Of a stretch of DNA of 64,000 nucleotides, positions 1-7,685 are shown one piece after another. A model generated the notes under the pieces. The model worked only from the letters and a program-made list of their open reading frames with translations, was not told the DNA's origin and did not search any database. The DNA lies in contig NZ_QFFY01000006.1 of NCBI RefSeq assembly GCF_003131205.1, forward strand, positions 124,001 to 188,000. Reading direction: 5' to 3'. Every line of letters begins with the position of its first letter. Position 1 is the stretch's first letter. A program made the position numbers and the translations under genes. The stretch is from Occallatibacter savannae. GTDB lineage: Bacteria > Acidobacteriota > Terriglobia > Terriglobales > Acidobacteriaceae.

Positions 1-328
1 TCTGGCGGATGCGGTCGATGAAGGCCGGGTCGGTGGCGATGAAGTGCAGGCGGAGCCCGGAGGAGGGCAGGGTTTCGATGACGCGGGCTACGGCATTGTA
101 TTCTGCGCGGCCGAGACGGAAGCGGAGTTGAACGCAGGCGCCTGGGGGCAGCCGCAGTGATGCTCTGACGGAAATGAAGCAGCCGGTTTCGCTGATGTTG
201 CGAAGTTCGCCGCGAAAGAGATGGCCGGGCTGATCGGAGACGCCCTCGGCCGCGCCCGAACAGCAGATGCGGATGCTGCGGCGACGGTCGGGGCGGGAGT
301 TGGTGTTGGGTGGCGGCGGGTCGGGCAT
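1..328 (-). CDS. PilZ domain protein (3' end off the left edge)
   Basis: Translating the minus strand from the ATG at 328-326 gives an open frame to the window edge: a short Pro-rich leader, then an arginine cluster (RPDRRRSIRICCSG) followed by a GELRNISETGCFI-like stretch. This is the layout of the PilZ c-di-GMP binding fold, where an RxxxR motif precedes a strand with D/NxSxxG. The frame then continues as LRLPPGACVQLRFRL and AVARVIETL, as expected for the PilZ beta barrel. PilZ proteins bind c-di-GMP and modulate motility or exopolysaccharide. At least 109 residues are visible; the C-terminus is outside the window, so extra domains cannot be excluded. Family call is from motif and strand pattern only. 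Confidence 0.72.
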   Translation of the reverse strand, partial: MPDPPPPNTNSRPDRRRSIRICCSGAAEGVSDQPGHLFRGELRNISETGCFISVRASLRLPPGACVQLRFRLGRAEYNAVARVIETLPSSGLRLHFIATDPAFIDRIRQ

Positions 329-379
329 GGGTGTGCAGGTCTGAAGAACACATCGGCGGAGAGGCTGAGGGGCTTGAGG

Positions 380-575
380 GTCAGTTGGTCCCCGGTCTCC
401 CAAAAGGCGAGATCTTTCGGCTCGGCTCAGGTATGCTCGTTACTCACTTTTCTCTCCCCGGTCCCCAAATGCGAGGGATCCTTCGGCTCCGCTCAGGAAG
501 GGCACCCGCAGTCGTCAGGTGAGCTTTCTTCTTTCCCATGTCTCTAAAGACGGGAGACATGGGGCACCCGGAGTT
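380..575. repeat. Intergenic dispersed-repeat block, first copy
   Basis: Between the PilZ gene and thioredoxin lie two copies of a unit with core GCGAGGGATCCTTCGGCT followed by CGCTCAGGAAGGGCACCC. One copy is degenerate (about 390-432) and one is better preserved (457-508); a related box occurs at 1189-1239. A short GGGGCACCC tail recurs at 560-568. No gene is supported here. The unit looks like a non-autonomous intergenic repeat of the host genome. Confidence 0.6.
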
Positions 576-1010
576 TCAGAGGCTGAGTTTGGCGATCCAG
601 CTTTTCATTACGTCGGCGGTGACGAGGCCGGCTTGCTGGAACTGGAGATTTCCTTTGGAGAAGACTGCGAAGTTGGGGATGCTCTGGACGCGAAAGCGCG
701 CGGCGAGGTCGGGGTGAGCCTCGGTGTCGACTTTGAGGACGACGGCGCGTCCGGCGAGATCGCGGGCGGTTTGCGCGACGTGGGGAGCGGCCATGCGGCA
801 GGGGCCGCACCATGAGGCCCAGAAGTCGACGAGCACGGGGACCTTGCTGTCGCGGACGATTTCGTCGAACTCGGCGGTGGTGACTTCGACGGGCTCGGCC
901 ATGGCGGTGAGAGGAGCTTTGCATGCGCCGCATCGGCCGACATCGGAGAGGTGTTTTGCGGGGATGCGATTGGGTTTGCCGCAGGCGGGACAGGGTCGGA
1001 CGATGGGCAT
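576..1010 (-). CDS. trxC: Thioredoxin 2 (zinc-ribbon thioredoxin)
   Basis: The 144-residue protein starts with two CxxC pairs (CPAC at residues 7-10, CGAC at 27-30), the zinc-binding N-terminal extension that separates thioredoxin 2 from thioredoxin 1. A canonical thioredoxin domain follows with active site WCGPC at 67-71 and the cis-proline segment SIPNF. It reduces disulfides in cytoplasmic proteins using thioredoxin reductase, and TrxC-type proteins are typically tied to oxidative stress. Length matches the family (about 140 aa). It stands alone, with repeat-filled spacers on both sides, so it is probably transcribed singly. The start ATG at 1010 is the only reasonable one because the zinc motif begins at residue 7. 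Confidence 0.93.
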   Translation of the reverse strand: MPIVRPCPACGKPNRIPAKHLSDVGRCGACKAPLTAMAEPVEVTTAEFDEIVRDSKVPVLVDFWASWCGPCRMAAPHVAQTARDLAGRAVVLKVDTEAHPDLAARFRVQSIPNFAVFSKGNLQFQQAGLVTADVMKSWIAKLSL

Positions 1011-1379
1011 GATGGGCTCCTGAAGAGGTGATATCAGAAGTGATTCATTCTGAGCGAGTGCGATGCGAGGTCGGAGGGAAAAGTGGGTCGACCCCGGGAG
1101 TGGAGTTTGTCGCTTCCCACCCTAAATCGGCCTGAAGGCCAATTTAGGATGGGGCACCCGCCTTCTAAACATGTCGAGCTTTCTCTACCCGGTCCCCGAA
1201 AGCGAGGGATCCTTCGACTTCGCTCAGGACGGGCACCCCGCGAGGCGGTTCCGGAAGGGGAGGGGGACCCGAAAGGGAAATGGCGCATGTTACTTGCGTT
1301 ACAGGAGTAATTCGACCTTGAGTTACTTAGCTCTTGTTTCGTAACACCTACGTGGGACAGAATCACCCAAGGGTTGACT
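1011..1379. repeat. Gene-free spacer with palindrome and second repeat copy
   Basis: This 370-bp spacer holds no supported gene. At 1121-1148 there is an imperfect hairpin with arms CCTAAAT/ATTTAGG around GGCC-TGAA-GGCC. It is followed by GGGGCACCC and, at 1189-1239, another copy of the GCGAGGGATCCTTCG.CT repeat seen at 457-508. The arrangement of palindrome, GGGGCACCC and GATCCTTCG box suggests a composite mobile intergenic repeat rather than regulatory DNA. Confidence 0.55.
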
Positions 1380-1859
1380 ATGAGACAAGAAACTTACCGA
1401 TTCGCACTGGATGAAGCCACCAAGGAACTTCACGACATTGTTGCGCAGTTCGACGCTCTCCGCTCGCGCAAGGAGCAGATTGAGGCTGTTGTCGAGGCGC
1501 TAAGGCCGTTTATTGGTCTCCACGCGGAGACCGCAACCCCAACCATCGAGGCGAGCGCCCCCATCGCCGAGTTTGTTGCGCCCGCGATCGAGCAACCCGC
1601 ACCTGAACCCGAACCGCAATTCACTTTCATGCAGGTCTCCGGACCGGGCATGGAGGTTGTCGCAACCGAGCCGGTGCCGGTGGCAGTGGAGCCTGAGCCG
1701 GAGCCGGTTCTTGAAACCGTTGCGGTGCACGCGGACGACGCGACTGCGGAACAGATTGCGTATTTCCGGCAGCCGTCGGCGGATCCGTTCCAGCGCCGCA
1801 TCGACGATGCACTGTGGGGCTGGCAGCAGAGGCCCGAGGGGCTTCTGTCGCCCATCTAG
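1380..1859 (+). CDS. Small hypothetical protein, paralogue 1 of 3
   Basis: I do not recognise a named family. The N-terminus (ETYRFALDEATKELHDI, then FDALRSRKEQIEAVVEALRP) forms an amphipathic, probably coiled-coil helix pair. The middle is Pro/Glu/Val-rich low-complexity sequence, and the C-terminus has DPFQRRIDDAL. The same N-terminal and C-terminal blocks occur in the next two genes, so these are tandem paralogues with variable linkers. The upstream TTG at 1374 is in frame, but the ATG at 1380 is preferred because AAGGG sits 7 nt upstream and the paralogues also begin just before the conserved block. No signal peptide or membrane segment; likely cytoplasmic. This copy has the longest acidic linker and a diverged tail (WGWQQRPEG). 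Confidence 0.7.
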   Translation: MRQETYRFALDEATKELHDIVAQFDALRSRKEQIEAVVEALRPFIGLHAETATPTIEASAPIAEFVAPAIEQPAPEPEPQFTFMQVSGPGMEVVATEPVPVAVEPEPEPVLETVAVHADDATAEQIAYFRQPSADPFQRRIDDALWGWQQRPEGLLSPI

Positions 1860-1940
1860 TCTGAGGCGCTGGATTGATTCCGGCGCAGACGAAAACCGAG
1901 TCCTTCCCGCTCAAAACGGAGCGGGATAGGTCAACCCAAA

Positions 1941-1976
1941 TCAGGCGCTCCCGGTACGTTTGACGGGAGCGCCTGA
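1941..1976. terminator. Perfect 13-bp stem-loop after paralogue 1
   Basis: Arms TCAGGCGCTCCCG (1941-1953) and CGGGAGCGCCTGA (1964-1976) are exact reverse complements around a 10-nt loop. The hairpin lies 82 bp after the paralogue 1 stop. No T-run follows, so it may be a factor-dependent terminator, an mRNA-stabilising hairpin or a protein site. Confidence 0.55.
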
Positions 1977-2084
1977 GTGCGTCTAAGTAGCAATATAATG
2001 TTCTACTTACGTCACCTATTAGTTGCAGAAGGAAGTTGTTGGGGCGCCCGGAAATCGTGCTAAATTCGCGGAGTGGAGATCGAT

Positions 2085-2429
2085 ATGAAGCCCAACATCG
2101 GAGAAGTCTATCGCGTAGCGTTTGACTCCGCGAGCAGCGAGCTGAAGGACATTGTCGGCGCGTTCGAGGAGCTTCGGGCGCGCAAGGAGCGCATAGAGAA
2201 GGTGGTCATGGCGCTCAAACCACTGCTGGGAGCAGAAGAGGCGGCGGCTGCCGCGGCGGCGATGCAGAGCGCGTCGGATGCCGCGGAACAGGCGAGCCAG
2301 GCTCTGGAAGAAGCGCCAAGCTACCAGTACCAGAGCACGAATGGCGCAGGTTCGGGAGATCCGTTTGCGAGCCGGTTGAATAGCGCGCTGGGACACGGAG
2401 TGGGGCGGAAGTTCAACCGCCAGTTCTGA
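2085..2429 (+). CDS. Small hypothetical protein, paralogue 2 of 3
   Basis: This is the second member of the tandem trio. The N-terminus GEVYRVAFDSASSELKDIV and the block FEELRARKERIEKVVMAL align directly with paralogues 1 and 3. An Ala-rich helix follows and the end reads DPFASRLNSALGHGVG with a terminal RQF. The open frame extends to a GTG at 2073, but the ATG at 2085 has GGAG 6 nt upstream and gives the same short leader as paralogue 3 (MKP versus MKT), so 2085 is chosen. The predicted product is 114 residues, helical, soluble and of unknown function. The conserved ends and variable middle suggest a scaffold or adaptor role, but that is only inference. Confidence 0.72.
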   Translation: MKPNIGEVYRVAFDSASSELKDIVGAFEELRARKERIEKVVMALKPLLGAEEAAAAAAAMQSASDAAEQASQALEEAPSYQYQSTNGAGSGDPFASRLNSALGHGVGRKFNRQF

Positions 2430-2600
2430 TCGCTGAGGAGTTTTGAAAGTGAGTCGGTGCGCGATGCAACGGAGGCGCGCCGACAATCTTTTGCCAATCC
2501 GGTTTCAGTCGATCTCTATGCCGCAGCGCGCGCCGCGATTGCGGTAACTCTTACTATTGACTCTTACTGCTGCCGATTGCGTACGTGCTAGACTCGCGGC

Positions 2601-2945
2601 ATGAAAACGCATGGGGAGATCTATCGCGTCGCGTTCGACGCAGCACAGGCAGAGCTGGCCGAAATCACTGCGGAGTTCGAGCGGCTTCGTGTTCGCAAGG
2701 GGCATGTGGAGCAGCTGATCCTGGTGCTGAAACCGATTCTAGGCGAGATTGAAGCGCCGGCTCCTGCACCTGTGAAGGACGAGCCGATGGGCAGGGCTGA
2801 GGCGACGCCGTCAAGAGAGGCCGCGAGCGAAGAGGCCGCGCAGCCGCTTGGCGTGGGCGCAGATCCTTTTCAGCGCCGCGTTGAACACGTGCTGGGAATC
2901 GGAGCGGGGATCCGCGACGTGCGGCAGTACACGAGGCAGTTCTAG
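2601..2945 (+). CDS. Small hypothetical protein, paralogue 3 of 3
   Basis: Third member of the tandem family, 114 residues. It opens MKTHGEIYRVAFDAAQAEL, continues with FERLRVRKGHVEQLILVLKP, has a Glu/Ala-rich linker, and closes with DPFQRRVEHVLG and a terminal RQF. The shared ends with the two upstream genes show duplication in place. Spacers of about 170-225 bp separate the copies, so each may have its own promoter. No catalytic motif, Cys pair or transmembrane segment is visible. I would describe it as an uncharacterised helical protein found in tandem sets; no function can be assigned from the sequence. Confidence 0.72.
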   Translation: MKTHGEIYRVAFDAAQAELAEITAEFERLRVRKGHVEQLILVLKPILGEIEAPAPAPVKDEPMGRAEATPSREAASEEAAQPLGVGADPFQRRVEHVLGIGAGIRDVRQYTRQF

Positions 2946-3061
2946 TCCAGCTACATTTCGTTACAGCTTGCTCAAGAGTTATTGCGACTGAGGATCTTCC
3001 CTCAACGGCTAAAACCACTTCTTTGACAGCACTCCGTGGCGCGGATCGGCGCCGCAAGTAG

Positions 3062-3165
3062 AGCTGTGCAGGGGCTAAAGCCCAGGTTCATTCGTACGTT
3101 GGCGGCATGGCTGAAAGCTATGCCCTGATACAAATCAGGCATTCATTGAGTTTTTCAGCATGCTG
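3062..3165. repeat. Intergenic repeat with GGGCTAAAGCCC palindrome
   Basis: The stretch contains GGGCTAAAGCCC (a 12-bp near-palindrome at about 3073-3084), then a GGCATGGCTGAAAGCTATGCC hairpin-like segment, then CTGATACAAATCAGG. Elements of this build are, to my knowledge, common between genes in Acidobacteriaceae. No coding potential is supported between 2946 and 3197. Confidence 0.5.
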
Positions 3166-3197
3166 CTTAGTCGCTGAGTCCGCTCCGCGGAGCCGAC

Positions 3198-3668
3198 CTA
3201 AGTTGCAGCGATGTCGAGGTGGATGATTTCGGCCGATGGGGCTGAGCCTTCCTCGACGGTGAGCTTGCCGATGGAGACGGGCAGGCTGAAGCGGCGGGGG
3301 CCGCAGGAGCCGGGGTTGAAGTAGAGAACGCCTTTGTGGCGGCGAATCTCAGGCTTGTGGGAGTGGCCAAAGAGGACCACTGAAAACTTTGCGGCGGCGG
3401 GATCGAGGTGGATGGTCTGTACGTCGTGCAGCAGGTAGAGGTAGTGGCTCTCGAGGAGGACGACTTCGGTTTCGGGAAGCTTGGCGCATTTGCCGGAGCG
3501 GTCAACGTTGCCGCGGATGGCGGTGACGGGTGCTATCTGCTCGAGCGATTTGAGAATCGTGAAGTCGCCAACATCGCCGAGGTGGAGTATGTGTTCGGCG
3601 CCCTGGAGGGCTGGAATGACTTCAGGCCGCAACAAGCCGTGCGTATCGCTGACGACACCGATGATCAT
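3198..3668 (-). CDS. YfcE/MJ0936-type metallophosphoesterase
   Basis: The 156-residue protein carries the calcineurin-like phosphoesterase motifs in order: SDTHG near residue 7, HLGDV near 29, GN.D near 53, a later His in LLHD, and GHSHKP followed by NPGSC. These ligate a dinuclear metal centre. Size and motif set match the YfcE/MJ0936 family of small phosphodiesterases, which cleave artificial phosphodiesters and whose natural substrates are often unknown. It is cytoplasmic, with no signal peptide. The next gene on the same strand ends 13 bp upstream of its start, so the two may form an operon. Family confidence is high; the substrate is unknown. Confidence 0.9.
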   Translation of the reverse strand: MIIGVVSDTHGLLRPEVIPALQGAEHILHLGDVGDFTILKSLEQIAPVTAIRGNVDRSGKCAKLPETEVVLLESHYLYLLHDVQTIHLDPAAAKFSVVLFGHSHKPEIRRHKGVLYFNPGSCGPRRFSLPVSIGKLTVEEGSAPSAEIIHLDIAAT

Positions 3669-3680
3669 CTGCTTATTTGA

Positions 3681-4172
3681 TCATCTGCCGAAGCTGAAGA
3701 GGACGGGCCAGCGGCGTTTGAGCCTGGCGGGCTCTTTTTTCGCGATGGGATCAATGACCTGCATGACGGAGCCGGGGTTGAGCGGGTCGTTCATGGCGAT
3801 GCAGTAGATGCCGCTCCAAGAGTTCTGCCACCTCCAGCCGCGCGCGCCGAGGGCCTGTGCCTCGATGTGTGCGGCGGCATGGGTTGCGGAGAGCTTTTGA
3901 TTACACGACGGACAGCGGGGCGATGCGCCTTTGCGAAATTGACCTCCGCACGGGCAGGGCTGAAGCCACGGCTCCCAGGAGGATTCGATCTCGCCGAACT
4001 TGTCTGCAGGAGAGGGCAGGGCGGAGACGTATTCGTTGGAGTAGTTGAAGAGAGCGAGCATGCCGCACGTATCGCAATAGGCGTAGGAGTTATCGCCGAA
4101 ACCGGAGTGCCACAAGGTGTATCGATAGAAGCGCCCGCAGTGTTCGCAGTCGCCTTTTTTGAGCATGACCAT
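3681..4172 (-). CDS. Uncharacterised protein with three CxxC zinc-ribbon pairs
   Basis: The protein of about 163 residues has three Cys-pair knuckles: CEHC close to the N-terminus, CDTC about 25 residues on, and a third set (CPCG...CPSC) in the second half. It resembles multi-zinc-ribbon proteins that bind nucleic acid or proteins, but I cannot name a family. The C-terminal part contains a Trp-rich segment (RGWRWQNSWSGIYCIAMND) and ends basic. A GTG at 4175 and an ATG at 4172 are adjacent; the ATG is preferred. It lies 12 bp upstream of the phosphoesterase gene on the same strand, so co-transcription is likely. No transmembrane segment is visible. Confidence 0.7.
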   Translation of the reverse strand: MVMLKKGDCEHCGRFYRYTLWHSGFGDNSYAYCDTCGMLALFNYSNEYVSALPSPADKFGEIESSWEPWLQPCPCGGQFRKGASPRCPSCNQKLSATHAAAHIEAQALGARGWRWQNSWSGIYCIAMNDPLNPGSVMQVIDPIAKKEPARLKRRWPVLFSFGR

Positions 4173-4449
4173 CACACAACCTCATTTCAGGATGCGCGCG
4201 ATGGTCGATCGGGCGTCGCATCTCCCAGGATGTTGAAGCCAAGCACTGCGCCTTCTGTTGCTGCAGCGGGGAAGGGAACGAGAGTAATGGATCCCCGCAT
4301 TGAAAATGCGAAAGCAGATTGGAGAGTCGCGTAACGTTGACTACATCGACACGCGCAATGACCGCGCCGACACTGCGGAAAGCCTGCTTCCTGCGATCAT
4401 CAATAAGAAAGTAGTGCACGTTGCCGGATCGGAGTACCTGAAAACCAAG

Positions 4450-5775
4450 ATGAAGGAATCGCTCGGAACCAACGAAGTACACGCGCGAAGGAACTGGCGG
4501 GACGCGCTGGCGACGTATACGCAACCGCGGGTGCTGCAGGTGCTGGCGCTGGGGTTCTCGAGCGGGCTGCCGCTGCTGCTGACCTACTCGACTCTGCAGG
4601 CGTGGCTGGCGACGGTGGGAGTGAAGCGGGCGGCGCTGGGGGCGATTGCGCTGGTGGGGACTTCGTATTCCTTCAAGTTTGTGTGGGCGCCTTTGATCGA
4701 CCGGGTGCCTCCGCCCATACCGCTGGGGCGAAGAAGGGGATGGGGGATCACGATCCAGATTCTGCTGATCGCGGCGATTCTGGCGCTTGGGTCGTGCGAC
4801 CCGAAGCACAACCTGACGCGGATGGCGGTGCTGGCGGTGGCGGTGGCGTTTCTGTCGGCGAGCCAGGACATCGTGATTGACGCGTGGCGCGTGGAGAGTC
4901 TGAGCGCGGATCAGCAGGCACCAGGCGCAGCGATGGTGCAATCGGGGTACAGGGTCGCCATGCTGGTTTCAGGAGCGGGCGCATTGTTCATCGCTGCATC
5001 GGCAGGGTGGTTTGCGGCATATGCCACGATGGCAGCGCTGCTGGGAGTGGGACTGCTGGTGTTCCTGTTCGGTCCTGAACCGAAGGTGCCAGCCGAGAAG
5101 TCGTATGTTGCGCGAACGGTGTGGCAGGCGATGCTTCACTCGCTCTACAAGGCAGTGATCGAGCCGTTTCGCGACTTCGTGCGGCGACCGCTGTGGCCGG
5201 TGATTCTGATTGCGATCTTCCTTTACAAGATGGGCGAGGCGATGGCCGGCGTGATGTCGACGCCACTTTACATCTCACTGGGATTCAGACTGCCGGAGAT
5301 CGCGACGGCGTCGAAGATCTTCGGATTCTTCTCAATCGTGACGGGCGCATTGATTGGCGGCGTGGTGACGACGAAGTTTGGGATTCGGCGGTCGCTGATT
5401 GTGTGCGGGATCCTGCAGTCGATTGGGAATCTGTTTTTTGTTCTGCAGGCCACGGGCGGGCACCGGATCGGGTATCTGGCGCTGTGCGTGACGGCGGAGA
5501 ACTTGACGGGCGCCATGGCCGGGACAGCGTTGATCACCTGGCTCTCGAGTCTCTGCTCGCCGGCGTTTACGGCGACGCAGTTTGCGCTGCTGTCGTCGCT
5601 CGCGTCGTTGAGCCGGACTGTGATTGCTTCTTCGGGAGGAGTGTTGTCGGAGAGGATGGGCTGGGTGAAGTTTTTTGTGCTGACAAGCCTGGTGGGATTG
5701 CCATCCTTGTTGCTGATTGCGTGGGTAGGGCCGCGCGATGGATCGAACGAGCAAAAGGAGCAAGCGGCGTCGTGA
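4450..5775 (+). CDS. AmpG-like MFS permease
   Basis: About 441 residues with roughly 12-14 hydrophobic segments. The opening (LQVLALGFSSGLPLLLTYSTLQAWL) and the block FKFVWAPLIDRV, followed by SQDIVIDAWRVE, are signatures of the PAT/AmpG branch of the major facilitator superfamily. AmpG proteins import anhydro-muropeptides for cell-wall recycling, which in some bacteria also feeds beta-lactamase induction. The frame is open back to 4300, but the first 50 codons look non-coding and the ATG at 4450 begins 26 residues before the first membrane helix, so that start is preferred, although its Shine-Dalgarno is weak. Substrate is inferred from family only, and other PAT proteins transport acetyl-CoA. 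Confidence 0.83.
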   Translation: MKESLGTNEVHARRNWRDALATYTQPRVLQVLALGFSSGLPLLLTYSTLQAWLATVGVKRAALGAIALVGTSYSFKFVWAPLIDRVPPPIPLGRRRGWGITIQILLIAAILALGSCDPKHNLTRMAVLAVAVAFLSASQDIVIDAWRVESLSADQQAPGAAMVQSGYRVAMLVSGAGALFIAASAGWFAAYATMAALLGVGLLVFLFGPEPKVPAEKSYVARTVWQAMLHSLYKAVIEPFRDFVRRPLWPVILIAIFLYKMGEAMAGVMSTPLYISLGFRLPEIATASKIFGFFSIVTGALIGGVVTTKFGIRRSLIVCGILQSIGNLFFVLQATGGHRIGYLALCVTAENLTGAMAGTALITWLSSLCSPAFTATQFALLSSLASLSRTVIASSGGVLSERMGWVKFFVLTSLVGLPSLLLIAWVGPRDGSNEQKEQAAS

Positions 5776-5847
5776 GTGGAGATTGCAGCGGCGATTACGA
5801 TGGTAAGCGCAACGGATTGCATAAATCGTGTATGGATATAGGTAGTC

Positions 5848-6639
5848 GTGAATTTATCAATTAAATATTTCCTCCCTTCTGCGGTCTGCATTCTGTTGCT
5901 GATGTGCGGGGCAGATCTTCTCAAGGCGCAGAGCGACGAGTATCTGAAGACGGAATCGGAACGGCTGGTGGCACTGGCGAACCAAGCAAGGGCACAGGTG
6001 GGAGCGCCTGCGCTGAAGTGGGACCCGGCGCTAGCACAGGCTGCTCTGAGGCACACGCGACGGATGGTGAGCGAGGGCGGCGCGATTCAGCATGACTATC
6101 CGGGCGAACTGGTTCTGTCAGAGCGGGCAGGGCTTTCGGGCGCGCATTTCAATTTGATTGAAGAGAACATTGCGGTGGGGCCGACGTCGGAGGAGATTCA
6201 CGACGCGTGGATGAACTCGAAGCTGCATCGCGAGAACATGCTGAATCCCGAAGTGAATCGGATTGGGATTGCGGTGATTGCGCGGCGCGGAGTGCTGTAT
6301 GCGACAGCCGATTTTACGCGTGCGGTGGACGCGTATTCGCCGGCGCAGGTGGAAGAGAAGGTGGGCTCGTTGCTGGAGCGGAGCGGCGTAAAGGTGCTGG
6401 CCAATCATGCGCTGGCCCGTGAAGCTTGCACTGCGAACCGCGGCTTTCCGCGGGTGGAGAATGGCGCGGAGCCGAGCTTTGTGATGCGATGGCAGGATTC
6501 AGACCTGAGTCATCTGCCGCAAAACCTTGTGCAGCAGATTGCGTCGAAGCGGTTTCGCGAGGCTGCAGTTGGGACGTGCGAAGCAAGCGGAGAGGCGGGA
6601 ACGTTTACGGCGTACAGAGTGGCGGTGTTGCTGTACTAG
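5848..6639 (+). CDS. Exported CAP/SCP-domain protein (YkwD-like)
   Basis: GTG start, then a Sec signal peptide (hydrophobic VCILLLMCGADLL with a plausible cleavage after KAQ). The CAP domain follows: ERLVALANQARAQVGAPAL, then LRHTRRMV, ENIAVG and HDAWMNSKLHRENMLNP, closing with IGIAV and YATADF. These are the CAP1/CAP2-like helices and strands of bacterial SCP-like extracellular proteins. A C-terminal region of about 100 residues with two Cys follows, which I do not recognise. The role of bacterial CAP proteins is poorly defined; they are periplasmic or secreted. The stop codon shares the four bases CTAG with the stop of the convergent gene. Confidence 0.85.
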   Translation: MNLSIKYFLPSAVCILLLMCGADLLKAQSDEYLKTESERLVALANQARAQVGAPALKWDPALAQAALRHTRRMVSEGGAIQHDYPGELVLSERAGLSGAHFNLIEENIAVGPTSEEIHDAWMNSKLHRENMLNPEVNRIGIAVIARRGVLYATADFTRAVDAYSPAQVEEKVGSLLERSGVKVLANHALAREACTANRGFPRVENGAEPSFVMRWQDSDLSHLPQNLVQQIASKRFREAAVGTCEASGEAGTFTAYRVAVLLY

Positions 6640-7580
6640 TGCGAGGCCGCGGCGGCCTGATCTGTTTTGGTTGTGCGCGTGTAGATCAGGTCGTATTCGG
6701 TGTGCCAGGTCTTGCCGCTGTCGTTCGATCCCTGCGAGAACTGGCGGACTTTGTCGGGTCCAAGATTGAAGAATTGCAGGTGACGGAGGAAGGTTCCGCC
6801 GGTGGATTGCGGGACGTCGTCGGTCCAGTAGTCCATGATGTTGTTCTTGAGTTCGCCGTGGAAGAACATGACGCCAGCTGAGGTGTCGACCCAGTATTGC
6901 TCCCAGCGCTTGAGGTTGGGGTTCCAGGTGTTGTAGCTCTTGCCGAAGTAGGGAGAGCCCGCTGAGGTCCAGTTTTCCCAGACAACGCAGCCGGCCATTT
7001 CTTTGGAGATATGGCTGGAGCCGCGCGGAGTGCCGTCGGCTGCGGAGGCGACGTTCCAGTCGCCGAGCCAGAAGTCGAATTGCCGGAACTCGGGATCTTC
7101 GCAGGGCGCGGCGTTGTGGTGGACTTCTTTTGCGAGGGCGATGAACTGCGAGTCGGCGCGGAGAGAGGTCCATTCGGCGTCGTTGTCGAGGCGCGCGGGT
7201 TGCATGAAGCCGGCGTACGCGGATGTTTTCAAAATGGTGAGGGCGCGTTGCGTGTCGCCGATGCCCGCGTAGGTAGTGGCGAGTTCGTAGTCGGCAAGTG
7301 GGGCGGGAAGGCCGTGGCCAACGCCGAGTGCTTTCGCCTTTTCCAATGCTGCGAGTGCGGCGTCGAAGTGCTTGTCTGCTCGCGCGGAGACGCCGAGGCG
7401 ATACCAGAAGCGCGCATTGTCGGGCTGCTGGTCGGTGAGGTCGGAGTACTGGCGCTCGGCTTCGGGCCAGTTCTGGGAGCTGTATGCTTTGTCGGCGGCG
7501 TCGGGCGATGCGGGAGACTGGGCCGAGCTTGAGAATGCGAAAAGGGAAGAGACGAACGCCAGAGCAACGAGCAGATGCAT
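6636..7580 (-). CDS. Exported TPR protein with C-terminal DUF1579-like domain
   Basis: Starting at the ATG at 7580, the protein has a signal peptide (MHLLVALAFVSSLFAFSSSAQ). Next come two or three tetratricopeptide-like helix pairs (WPEAERQYSDLTDQQPDNARFWYRLG; HFDAALAALEKAKALG; a third weaker unit), then a C-terminal domain beginning FDFWLGDWNV. That WLGDW segment, the ENW pairs and the beta-rich tail resemble DUF1579-like small-molecule-binding barrels. The frame opens upstream to 7616, but the signal peptide starts cleanly at 7580. Likely periplasmic; function unknown. Convergent with the CAP gene, with stop codons overlapping in CTAG. Confidence 0.78.
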   Translation of the reverse strand: MHLLVALAFVSSLFAFSSSAQSPASPDAADKAYSSQNWPEAERQYSDLTDQQPDNARFWYRLGVSARADKHFDAALAALEKAKALGVGHGLPAPLADYELATTYAGIGDTQRALTILKTSAYAGFMQPARLDNDAEWTSLRADSQFIALAKEVHHNAAPCEDPEFRQFDFWLGDWNVASAADGTPRGSSHISKEMAGCVVWENWTSAGSPYFGKSYNTWNPNLKRWEQYWVDTSAGVMFFHGELKNNIMDYWTDDVPQSTGGTFLRHLQFFNLGPDKVRQFSQGSNDSGKTWHTEYDLIYTRTTKTDQAAAASH

Positions 7581-7685
7581 GGGATCCTCGCTCAGATCGG
7601 TGTGCAGGAGAATCATGCTTTACCGAAAGCACTGGTTGCCCGCTGATTGTGACCAACGTAGCAAGGATGGTGATGAGCGAGGTCT

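Noticed and set aside
4090..4941. Long minus-strand frame of 283 codons under the AmpG-like gene
   Set aside because: Arg/His/Gln-rich composition typical of a shadow of a GC-rich gene; no domain; the plus-strand frame has membrane motifs.
5121..6056. Overlapping plus- and minus-strand frames around the AmpG 3' end and the CAP gene start
   Set aside because: No features; they overlap genes with clear motifs.
6499..7656. 385-codon minus-strand frame overlapping the TPR protein
   Set aside because: Extremely Arg-rich shadow; the adjacent frame has a signal peptide, TPR units and a WLGDW domain.
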